From Oscillospiraceae bacterium (GTDB lineage Bacteria; Bacillota; Clostridia; Oscillospirales; Ruminococcaceae): a stretch of 5,500 nucleotides of DNA. Below are positions 1-5,500 of this stretch, piece by piece; the stretch's first letter is position 1; each line of letters begins with the position of its first letter. The stretch is taken from the NCBI GenBank assembly GCA_017440425.1, contig JAFSHJ010000040.1:1-5500 (forward strand), written 5' to 3'. The position numbers were made by a program, and so were the translations under genes. The notes under the pieces are model-generated. The model was not told the origin of the DNA and made no database searches. It worked only from the letters and a program-made list of their open reading frames with translations.

Positions 1-687
1 ACGGTGGTGGGTGAAAACGGCGAGATAGTGCTGGCTGCAGAAAAAATTGCAGTCACAGATTCCGACAGCGACGGTGTCATCACCATCAACGATGCTCTTT
101 ATTGCGCCCACGAGGCAAAATATCCCGGCGGCGCAGCTGCAGGCTACGGCTTTGAAAACACAGACTACGGTCTGAGCCTCACCCTGCTTTGGGGGATCGA
201 TAACGGCGGCAGCTACGGCTATATGCTCAACGACGGCAACCCCATGTCCATGGCAGACCCCGTCAAAAACGGCGACTACGTCTGCGCATATGCTTACACA
301 GACCTCACCGCCTGGTCGGACGTGTATTCCTATTTCGACGTGAAGAGCGTTGAAGCAGAGGCAGGCGAGGAGATGACCCTCACCCTCAGATACGTAGGCT
401 TTGACGAAAACTGGAGTCCCGTGGTGATAGATGTTGCGGGCGCGACCGTAACGGTCGATGGCGAAGCCACCGATATTGTCACAGACGAAAAGGGCGCCGC
501 AACCCTCACGCTGGAAAAAGGCGACCACATCATCAGCGCAGTTTCCGAAGAACTCACACTTGTGTCTCCCGTTTGCGTGGCAAGCGTTGCAGGTGCAGGA
601 CTCAGCCCGGTTTGGTATGTGGTTATTGCGGCTGCGGTCGTTGCTGTTGCGGCTGTTGTGATAGTTCTGGTCAAAAAGAAGAAGTAA
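1..687 (+). CDS. Membrane-anchored surface protein with EF-hand-like loop and transcobalamin-like/Ig-like domains (5' partial)
   Basis: The frame is open from the left edge to TAA at 685-687, so this is the last 228 residues of a longer protein whose start is outside the window; the GTG codons at 4 and 7 are probably internal. In visible-fragment numbering, residues 20-31 (DSDSDGVITIND) fit an EF-hand/dockerin-type calcium loop with acidic residues at loop positions 1, 3, 5 and 12 and Gly at 6. Residues about 30-112 form a compact domain (LLWG near 62-65, YGYMLND 72-78, DPVKNGD 86-92, YSYFD 109-113) of a type I recall from Clostridia surface proteins. Its second half follows the same pattern as the DUF4430 domain of the next gene. 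Residues about 114-196 look like an Ig-like beta domain, followed by a membrane helix at about 204-224 and a KKKK tail, giving an outside-facing anchored protein. It lies 30 nt before the next gene. A substrate-capture role for the transporter is inferred from context. Domain reading is moderately sure, exact function unknown. Confidence 0.8.
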   Translation, partial: TVVGENGEIVLAAEKIAVTDSDSDGVITINDALYCAHEAKYPGGAAAGYGFENTDYGLSLTLLWGIDNGGSYGYMLNDGNPMSMADPVKNGDYVCAYAYTDLTAWSDVYSYFDVKSVEAEAGEEMTLTLRYVGFDENWSPVVIDVAGATVTVDGEATDIVTDEKGAATLTLEKGDHIISAVSEELTLVSPVCVASVAGAGLSPVWYVVIAAAVVAVAAVVIVLVKKKK

Positions 688-701
688 GATTAAAATAAAT
701 C

Positions 702-706
702 AAGGA
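702..706 (+). promoter_or_regulatory. Ribosome binding site of the toroid/DUF4430 gene
   Basis: AAGGA lies 11 nt before ATG 718 and 14 nt before the adjacent in-frame ATG 721. The shorter spacing favours 718, but a start at 721 would only remove one residue from the signal peptide. It sits inside the 30-nt gap after the upstream stop codon. Confidence 0.6.
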
Positions 707-717
707 TCGGGCGTCAA

Positions 718-2274
718 ATGATGAGAAAATCTATATTGTCATTGGTGCTTGCGGTGGTGCTGCTGGTTGTCTTTGCGGTGCCGTCAGCTGCCGCAGATGC
801 CGATGTTGACAGCCTGCTGGACGGGCTGATAGACTATGAGCTGAAAAATGCGGGCGCAGAGGATGTAAACGGCTGGATAAGCGGCAAGCTTGCGGAAAAC
901 GCAGGAAACGGCTCCGAGTGGTATATAATTGCCCTCAGCAGGCTGGGAGACTACGATCTCTCCCCTTATGCAGAGGCGCTTAAACGTGAGATAGCCGAAA
1001 ACGGAACATCCAATGCGGTGGAGCGCCAGCGCTGTGCTGTTGCACTCACCCTTGCGGGCTACAAAGGCGAATACATCGAAAACACACCCGCAGAGACGAT
1101 GGGCAGGCAGGGCATAATGAGCGTTATCTTTTCGCTGCATCTCTCCAACAACGGCGTGGGAGAGGATATGGCGGAGGCGGCAGCGGCAAAGCTGCTTGAG
1201 CTGCAGTTTGCCGACGGCGGCTGGGCGCTCAACGGCGAAACGGCGGATGTGGATATAACCGCAATGGCGCTGCAGGCGCTGGCGCCCCACAAGGCCGATG
1301 CCAAAATCGATGAAGCCATCCAAAAAGCGCTGCAGCTTCTCTCGGAGAGGCAGCTGGATAACGGCGGCTTTATGAGCTACGGCAAGGAGAACTCCGAAAG
1401 TGCCGCGCAGGTGCTTATGGCATTGAGTGCACTTGGTATAGATTTTCAAAGCGACGAGCGGTTCATCAAAAACAAAAACACCGCGCTGGATGCAATGCTG
1501 AACTTTCGCCTTGAAGACGGCAGCTTCGAGCACGAATACGGCGCAGGTGCAAACAAAATAGCGCAATATCAGGCGTTTTGCGCTGTTACGGCAATCAAAA
1601 CGGGGGCGCTCTATTTGGCGGACAGCGCTCCCGATAAAGAGATAGTCATACAAGAGGCGGCCAAAGGGGATAAGGTGACGGAAGAGCCGACGGAAGAGGC
1701 TTTTCCGGAATACAAGCTGTGGATATGCGGCGGAGTGGTGCTGCTTTGCGCCGTGTGGTGCACAGTTTTGGCTGTCAAAAAGAAAAAAGGCATCAAAAAT
1801 TATCTGGCTGCGGCAATAGCGGGTGCCGTGCTCATCGGCATCACGCTGTTTGTGGATGTGAAGAGCGCCGATGATTTCTATGCGGAGACAAAGGTCGAAG
1901 ATCCCGTGGGAAAGGTGACGGTCTCTATCACCTGCCACAGCATAGCAGGCAAATACGGCAATGCACCCAAGGATGGCATTGTTTTGAGCGCCGCAGAGTT
2001 TGATATCGGCGAGGGCGACACCGCTTACGACCTGCTCATCCGTGCCGCAAGGTCAAGGGGGATACACACCGAGGGCAGCGGCAGCGGTGAACTGATGTAT
2101 ATTTCCGGCATTGCAAACATCTACGAATTTGATCACGGCGATCTTTCAGGCTGGCTGTATACCGTGAACGGAGCATCTCCGTCGGTGGGCTGCGCAGCAT
2201 ACCAACTCTCCGACGGTGACAGCGTGGAATGGATATACACCGTCGATATGGGAAAGAACATTCCGAGAAAATAA
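718..2274 (+). CDS. Intrinsic-factor-like surface protein: alpha/alpha-toroid repeats, TM hairpin, C-terminal DUF4430 domain
   Basis: This is a 518-residue protein. Residues 1-26 are a signal peptide (MMRK, a hydrophobic core, then PSAAA before D27); there is no lipobox Cys. Residues about 27-302 are an alpha/alpha-toroid of prenyltransferase/squalene-cyclase type, with three spaced turns: LQFADGGW (162-169), RQLDNGGF (211-218) and FRLEDGSF (263-270). DVDIT at 177-181 sits where squalene-hopene cyclases carry DxDDT, but the last Asp is missing, so cyclase catalysis is unlikely. After an acidic linker come two membrane helices (about 333-353 and 362-380) joined by KKKKGIKN, which should be cytoplasmic. 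Residues about 395-513 are a DUF4430 domain, the transcobalamin C-terminal type: GDTAYDLL, then SGWLYTVNG (477-485), LSDGDSVEW and YTVDMGK. Toroid plus this beta domain is the plan of animal intrinsic factor and transcobalamin, which bind cobalamin between the two lobes. Cobalamin/corrinoid capture for the ECF transporter encoded downstream is therefore inferred. Architecture is confident, ligand is not. Confidence 0.88.
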   Translation: MMRKSILSLVLAVVLLVVFAVPSAAADADVDSLLDGLIDYELKNAGAEDVNGWISGKLAENAGNGSEWYIIALSRLGDYDLSPYAEALKREIAENGTSNAVERQRCAVALTLAGYKGEYIENTPAETMGRQGIMSVIFSLHLSNNGVGEDMAEAAAAKLLELQFADGGWALNGETADVDITAMALQALAPHKADAKIDEAIQKALQLLSERQLDNGGFMSYGKENSESAAQVLMALSALGIDFQSDERFIKNKNTALDAMLNFRLEDGSFEHEYGAGANKIAQYQAFCAVTAIKTGALYLADSAPDKEIVIQEAAKGDKVTEEPTEEAFPEYKLWICGGVVLLCAVWCTVLAVKKKKGIKNYLAAAIAGAVLIGITLFVDVKSADDFYAETKVEDPVGKVTVSITCHSIAGKYGNAPKDGIVLSAAEFDIGEGDTAYDLLIRAARSRGIHTEGSGSGELMYISGIANIYEFDHGDLSGWLYTVNGASPSVGCAAYQLSDGDSVEWIYTVDMGKNIPRK

Positions 2275-2280
2275 CAAAAA

Positions 2281-2286
2281 AGGAGG
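2281..2286 (+). promoter_or_regulatory. Ribosome binding site of ecfT
   Basis: AGGAGG lies 7 nt before ATG 2294, in the 19-nt gap after the upstream stop. It decides the start: the frame is open further upstream from ATG 2216, but that start would lie inside the previous gene, has no comparable site, and would add a 26-residue polar leader (MTAWNGYTPS...) not typical of EcfT. Confidence 0.85.
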
Positions 2287-2293
2287 GACAAGG

Positions 2294-3175
2294 ATGAAAA
2301 CGTTGGATAACAGCAACCCAATAGCGGCTGCGGTGTATTTTATCTGTGCTGCGGGCGTTGCAATGTTCAGCAGAGACCCCATAATAATCGCCTTGTCTCT
2401 TGCGGGAGCGGTCACCCTCTGCATTCTGCAAAAAGGCGGAGGACACCTGTTTTTTGCCGCACTTTTTGTGCTGGGCACCGCCGTCAATCCGCTGTTCAAC
2501 CACCGTGGCAGCAGGGTGCTGTTCGTGCTCAACAACAACCCCGTCACAGCAGAGGCGCTGCTCTACGGTGCGCTGTCATCTGCAATGGTGGTTGCGGCTA
2601 TCTATTGGTTCAAATGCTTTTCAACCATAATGACAAGCGACAAGCTGCTGTATATTTTCGGTTCGGCAATGCCCAAGCTGTCGCTGATAATATCAATGGC
2701 GCTGCGATATGTGCCGCTGTTCACAAGGCAGGCAAAAACCGTCAGCGCAGCGCAAAAAACAATGGGTATCTATAAAGAGGAAAACATCATCGACAGCATA
2801 AAGGCAAAAATCAGGGTGTTTTCGGTGATGGTCACCTGGACTTTGGAAAACGGCATAATAACTGCGGACAGCATGGAGGCCCGCGGCTACAGCGCAGGCA
2901 GACGAAGCTTTTTCGCTATATATAAATTCACCTCAAAGGATGTTTTTCTGTTGGCGGCCTCGCTGCTGCTGGCAGGTGCGGCGCTGCTGCTTACCTCTGT
3001 GGGGGACAGCGCAGCGGTGTTTGAGTTTTTCCCAACTGCAGCAATGCTTCCGCCCGAAAGTTGGGGAGTAAAAATATGGGCGGCATATATAAGTTACGGA
3101 ATTTTGGCAATGCTGCCGTCAGCATTGGAATTGGAGGAGGTAGTCAGATGGAAATACTTGCAGTCAAAAATCTGA
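2294..3175 (+). CDS. ecfT: EcfT, transmembrane coupling protein of an ECF transporter
   Basis: This 293-residue integral membrane protein is the scaffold that links the S component to the ATPases and transmits ATP-driven movement. Hydrophobic helices lie at about 9-28, 29-46, 51-67, 86-106, 212-234 and 258-280. The central cytoplasmic part carries the family pattern: MALRYVPLFTRQA (135-147) leading into the first coupling helix, and TADSMEARGYS (190-200) with the Ala-Arg-Gly motif at 196-198 ending the second. From knowledge of the family, such arginine motifs dock into grooves of the two ATPase halves. The first motif, usually ARG-like, reads AQKTMG (153-158) here, so its arginine is absent. 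The AGGAGG site fixes the start at 2294. The 3' end overlaps the ATPase gene by 28 nt, suggesting coupled translation. An adjacent ATPase and S component indicate a dedicated (group I) ECF system. Identity is secure; a substrate cannot be read from this subunit. Confidence 0.93.
   Translation: MKTLDNSNPIAAAVYFICAAGVAMFSRDPIIIALSLAGAVTLCILQKGGGHLFFAALFVLGTAVNPLFNHRGSRVLFVLNNNPVTAEALLYGALSSAMVVAAIYWFKCFSTIMTSDKLLYIFGSAMPKLSLIISMALRYVPLFTRQAKTVSAAQKTMGIYKEENIIDSIKAKIRVFSVMVTWTLENGIITADSMEARGYSAGRRSFFAIYKFTSKDVFLLAASLLLAGAALLLTSVGDSAAVFEFFPTAAMLPPESWGVKIWAAYISYGILAMLPSALELEEVVRWKYLQSKI
3133..3140 (+). promoter_or_regulatory. Ribosome binding site of the ecfA fusion gene
   Basis: GGAGGAGG lies 7 nt before ATG 3148 and inside the end of ecfT. 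It decides the start: the reading frame is open upstream from TTG 3061 with an ATG at 3076, but those 29 extra residues are low-complexity, overlap ecfT and precede the normal ABC-ATPase beginning MEILAVKNLNFAYP. Confidence 0.88.
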
Positions 3176-4800
3176 ACTTTGCCTATCCCTGCTGTGTCGG
3201 CAAAGCTGTTGAAGATGTCTCCTTCAGCGTGAAAAAGGGAGAATTTATAGCGCTGTGCGGCGCAACGGGAAGCGGAAAATCCACCCTTCTGCGTCTGCTC
3301 AAAAGAGAGCTGCAGCCATTGGGAGAGCTTTCGGGAGAGGTGCTGTTGGGTGGAAAAAACGTAAACCGGCTGTCTGTCAGAGATTCCGCAGGCAAGATCG
3401 GCTTTGTAATGCAGCGTCCGGAGCAGCAGATAGTCACAGACAAGGTGTGGCACGAGCTCGCCTTTGGACTTGAAAATCTCGGCACGCCAAAAAATGAGAT
3501 GCGCCGCAGAATTGCGGAAATATCGGAATATTTCGGCATAAGCGGCTGGTTCGAGAAGGGTGTGGACGAGCTTTCGGGCGGACAAAAACAGCTGCTCAAC
3601 CTGGCGGCGGTGATGGTGATGCAGCCGGAGCTGCTCATTTTGGATGAACCCACCGCACAGCTGGACCCCATAGCCGCAAGCGATTTTATTGCAACGCTGC
3701 AAAAGCTCAATCGTGAGCTGGGTCTCACCATAATAATTGCAGAGCACCGCCTGGAGGATGTCATCCCCATCTGCGACAGAATGATGGTGATGGATAAGGG
3801 CAGGCTCAGACTGTGCCTCCCACCGAGAGAGGCTGCGCAGAGGCTTAACGAATACCCCGAGCTGCTCAAAAGTATGCCTGCCTCCGTCAGAATATATAAT
3901 GCATTGGATAAACGGGATGAGGAGTGTCCCCTCACCATAAGAGAGGGCTCGGATTTTATCTGCAGAAACTTTGGTAACAGCGTAAAATGCCTTGCTGACG
4001 CTCCGAAAGCGGAGAGGGGAGAGGCTGCGTTGGAGTTTGAAAACGTGTGGTTCCGCTATGGCAGAAACCTGCCCGATGTGCTGAAAGGCACCAACTTTAC
4101 CGCCTGCGCAGGCGAGATATTCTGTCTGTTGGGCGGAAACGGCTCCGGCAAAAGCACCCTGCTTAAAAATGCATCCGGCATAGCAAGAGCTTACAGCGGA
4201 AGCATTAAGGTGTTCGGCAAAAAAATTGAAAAATATAAAGAAAATTCGCTGTATAAAGAGTGTCTCGCATTTCTGCCGCAGGATGTGCAGGCGGTGTTTT
4301 TGAAAAACACCGTGAGGGAAGAGCTTGCCGAAGTGGGTGGCGAAGAGCGCATCCCTGCGGAGCTGTTTGCACAGCTGCAGCAGAAAAACATCTTTGATTC
4401 TCACCCCTACGACCTCAGCGGAGGTGAACAGCAGCTGGTGGCATTTGCCAAGGTGCTGGCAGCAAAGCCGCGCATCCTGCTGCTGGATGAACCCACAAAA
4501 GGACTGGATGCCCGCACAAAGCAGGAACTTTCTTCAATGCTGAAAAAACTGAAAAACAACGGTGTTGCCGTTGTGGTGGTGACCCATGACGTGGAGTTTG
4601 CCGCCGAAACAGCGGACAGATGTGCAATGTTTTTCCGCGGTGAGATAATTTCGGCGGATTCTCCAGAGGAGTTTTTTGCCTGCAACAACTTTTACAGCAC
4701 AGCTGCAAACCGAATGACCAGAGGACACTACGAGAAAGCGGTCACCGTGGAGCAGGCGGTGGAGCTCTGCCGTGCAAACGGTGAAAGGAGCGGCAGATGA
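3148..4800 (+). CDS. ecfA: Fused EcfA-EcfA' double ATPase of an ECF transporter
   Basis: This 550-residue cytoplasmic protein has two ABC nucleotide-binding domains in tandem, and powers import by ATP hydrolysis. NBD1 (about 1-220): Walker A GATGSGKST (38-46), Q-loop Gln89 in VMQRPEQQI, signature LSGGQ (142-146), Walker B LLILDEP (162-168), switch His200. NBD2 (about 295-505): Walker A GGNGSGKST (329-337), Q-loop Gln378 in FLPQD, signature LSGGE (423-427), Walker B LLLDEP (444-449), switch His480. All catalytic residues are present in both halves, so both ATP sites look competent. NBD1's PEQQIV...VWHELAFGLENLG stretch is typical of EcfA. The linker at about 221-294 is less conserved. Single-chain EcfAA' proteins are known from dedicated ECF operons; in genomic surveys I recall such units being called CbrU or MtsU depending on substrate. 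It overlaps ecfT by 28 nt and the S-component gene by 4 nt. An exporter ATPase is unlikely given the neighbours. Confidence 0.95.
   Translation: MEILAVKNLNFAYPCCVGKAVEDVSFSVKKGEFIALCGATGSGKSTLLRLLKRELQPLGELSGEVLLGGKNVNRLSVRDSAGKIGFVMQRPEQQIVTDKVWHELAFGLENLGTPKNEMRRRIAEISEYFGISGWFEKGVDELSGGQKQLLNLAAVMVMQPELLILDEPTAQLDPIAASDFIATLQKLNRELGLTIIIAEHRLEDVIPICDRMMVMDKGRLRLCLPPREAAQRLNEYPELLKSMPASVRIYNALDKRDEECPLTIREGSDFICRNFGNSVKCLADAPKAERGEAALEFENVWFRYGRNLPDVLKGTNFTACAGEIFCLLGGNGSGKSTLLKNASGIARAYSGSIKVFGKKIEKYKENSLYKECLAFLPQDVQAVFLKNTVREELAEVGGEERIPAELFAQLQQKNIFDSHPYDLSGGEQQLVAFAKVLAAKPRILLLDEPTKGLDARTKQELSSMLKKLKNNGVAVVVVTHDVEFAAETADRCAMFFRGEIISADSPEEFFACNNFYSTAANRMTRGHYEKAVTVEQAVELCRANGERSGR
4292..4312. 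repeat. Perfect 10-bp inverted repeat around one base, inside the ATPase gene
   Basis: CGGTGTTTTT at 4292-4301 is followed by one G and then its exact reverse complement AAAAACACCG at 4303-4312. It encodes the in-frame peptide VFLKNTV just after the NBD2 Q-loop, a normal ABC sequence, so coding constraint may explain it. One-base spacing is too tight for an RNA hairpin unless several central pairs open. The repeat itself is certain; a function is not supported. Confidence 0.4.
4785..4790 (+). promoter_or_regulatory. Ribosome binding site of the S-component gene
   Basis: AAGGAG lies 6 nt before ATG 4797, within the last codons of the ATPase gene. The start overlaps the upstream stop as ATGA, a classic arrangement for termination-reinitiation coupling. 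Confidence 0.8.
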
Positions 4801-5480
4801 TCGTAATAAAAAACGCAAAACTGCGTTCTGCATTAAAAATTGCAATTCTGTTGGCGATTCCGCCGGTGATAATAATCGGCTCGCTTGTATCGGAAGAGAA
4901 GAGCTACGCACTCATTTCGCTGGCGGTGACGGTGCTGGCGCTGGGACTGTTTTTGTGCGGCTTTGAGCAGAAAAAGATTGGCACCCGCAGACTGGTGACG
5001 GTGGCGGTGATGGTGGCGCTTTCGGTGGTGGGCAGGTTTATCCCGCTGTTCAAACCCATAACGGCACTCACCATCATAACCGCTGTGTATATCGGCGGCG
5101 AGGCGGGCTTTTTGGTGGGTTCACTTTCGGCGGTGATCTCCAACTTCTATTTCGGTCAGGGACCGTGGACGCCTTTCCAGATGTTTGCGTGGGGAATGAT
5201 AGGACTGATCGCAGGCTTGCTTGCAAAACAGCTGAAGCACCACAGAATATTCCTGCTGACCTACGGTGTGGTATCCGGCGCCGCATTTTCGGTGATAATG
5301 GATATCTGGACGGTGCTTTGGTATAACGAGGGGCTTGTGTGGGAGCTTTATTCCGCAGCAATAGTTACAGCCCTGCCGCACACGGTTTTGTATGCCGTAT
5401 CCAACCTTGTTTTCCTGCTGCTTTTTGCAAAGCCTTTCGGTGAAAAGCTGGAGAGGGTAAAGATAAAATACGGTATTTGA
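4797..5480 (+). CDS. ECF transporter S component (substrate-binding membrane subunit), candidate cobalamin/corrinoid type
   Basis: This is a very hydrophobic 227-residue protein. Residues from about 64 onward make the usual six-helix S-component core: 64-82, 86-100, 103-118, 126-143, 150-170 and 188-211. Family-like landmarks are GRFIPLFKPITALTII (79-94), GGEAGFLVGSLSAVISNFYFGQG (100-122), PWTPFQMFAWGMIGLIAG (123-140) and a conserved-looking basic tail ending VKIKYGI. Two further helices (about 11-30 and 36-55) precede the core. The S component binds the vitamin in the membrane and toggles against EcfT. The GQGPWTPFQMFAWG pattern recalls the group of Clostridia S components found beside DUF4430 genes, and possibly CbrT-like cobalamin binders. 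This substrate call is inference from memory and neighbourhood, so no symbol is given. The gene starts in a 4-nt ATGA overlap with the ATPase gene. Other vitamins remain possible. ECF S-component identity is secure. Confidence 0.9.
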   Translation: MIVIKNAKLRSALKIAILLAIPPVIIIGSLVSEEKSYALISLAVTVLALGLFLCGFEQKKIGTRRLVTVAVMVALSVVGRFIPLFKPITALTIITAVYIGGEAGFLVGSLSAVISNFYFGQGPWTPFQMFAWGMIGLIAGLLAKQLKHHRIFLLTYGVVSGAAFSVIMDIWTVLWYNEGLVWELYSAAIVTALPHTVLYAVSNLVFLLLFAKPFGEKLERVKIKYGI

Positions 5481-5500
5481 CAGTTGATTTCGGCTTGGCA

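Noticed and set aside
691..696. TAAAAT as a -10 promoter element between genes 1 and 2
   Set aside because: No TTGACA-like element lies about 17 nt upstream and the gap is only 30 nt; an AT-rich intergenic stretch within an operon explains it.
688..717. Cobalamin riboswitch or terminator in the intergenic gaps
   Set aside because: The gaps (30 and 19 nt) are far too short for a riboswitch and show no stem with a T-run. Any riboswitch would have to be upstream of the window.
1777..1790. A-rich run AAAAAGAAAAAAGG as a possible programmed frameshift site
   Set aside because: The codon phase (AAA AAG AAA AAA GGC) does not give a proper X XXY YYZ heptamer, and the zero frame continues through a second membrane helix into a complete DUF4430 domain. 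It simply encodes the KKKK cytoplasmic loop.
784..1938. 384-residue open frame on the minus strand across the toroid/DUF4430 gene
   Set aside because: The plus-strand gene has a signal peptide, recognised domains and a ribosome binding site. The antisense translation is rich in His, Cys and Arg, with no recognisable domain, and is a codon-bias shadow.
2216..2293. Upstream in-frame extension of ecfT from ATG 2216
   Set aside because: It overlaps the end of the previous gene, encodes an untypical polar leader and lacks a ribosome binding site. The AGGAGG at 2281 supports ATG 2294.
3061..3147. Upstream in-frame extension of the ATPase gene from TTG 3061 or ATG 3076
   Set aside because: The extra residues are not part of the ABC fold and lie over ecfT. 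GGAGGAGG at 3133 supports ATG 3148.
3094..4404. 436-residue open frame on the minus strand across the ATPase gene
   Set aside because: It lies opposite intact ABC motifs on the plus strand and has no domain of its own, so it is a shadow of the ATPase gene.
5481..5500. Start of a further gene or terminator after the S-component gene
   Set aside because: Only 20 bases remain, with no start codon preceded by a binding site and no hairpin. Nothing can be called.

Overview
The window is a single co-directional block on the + strand: five tightly packed genes that look like one operon for a dedicated ECF (energy-coupling factor) vitamin importer and its surface-exposed binding proteins. Strong AGGAGG-type ribosome binding sites, Gram-positive-style anchors (signal peptide plus membrane helices with lysine-rich tails, no outer-membrane components) and the close likeness of all five proteins to what I remember of Clostridia surface and ECF families point to an anaerobic Bacillota/Clostridia member, possibly of the gut Oscillospiraceae/Ruminococcaceae type. 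The phylum is fairly secure; anything finer is a guess.

Layout. Positions 1-687 hold the 3' end of a gene for a membrane-anchored surface protein: an EF-hand-like loop leading into a compact domain, then an Ig-like beta domain, a C-terminal membrane helix and a KKKK tail. Positions 718-2274 encode a 518-residue secreted/membrane protein with a signal peptide, an alpha/alpha-toroid (prenyltransferase/squalene-cyclase-type repeats), a two-helix transmembrane hairpin and a C-terminal DUF4430 (transcobalamin-like) domain. Positions 2294-3175 encode the transmembrane coupling protein EcfT, 3148-4800 a fused EcfA-EcfA' double ATPase, and 4797-5480 the substrate-binding S component. Gaps are 30 and 19 nt between the first three genes, followed by overlaps of 28 and 4 nt, so translational coupling is likely. 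No promoter, riboswitch or terminator is visible; regulation probably lies upstream of the window.

How the genes fit together. EcfT, EcfAA' and the S component make a complete transporter. The two upstream products would sit outside the membrane and capture or hand over substrate. The toroid plus DUF4430 combination is the two-domain plan of animal intrinsic factor and transcobalamin, where cobalamin is held between the alpha barrel and the beta domain. The most economical hypothesis is a bacterial intrinsic-factor-like receptor feeding a dedicated cobalamin/corrinoid ECF transporter. The domain identities are well supported. The ligand is an inference from architecture and context, and nothing in the window proves it.

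The most notable points are the intrinsic-factor-like protein genetically linked to its transporter, the membrane hairpin that splits its two ligand-binding lobes, a second transcobalamin-like module in the neighbouring gene, and the missing first arginine motif in EcfT.
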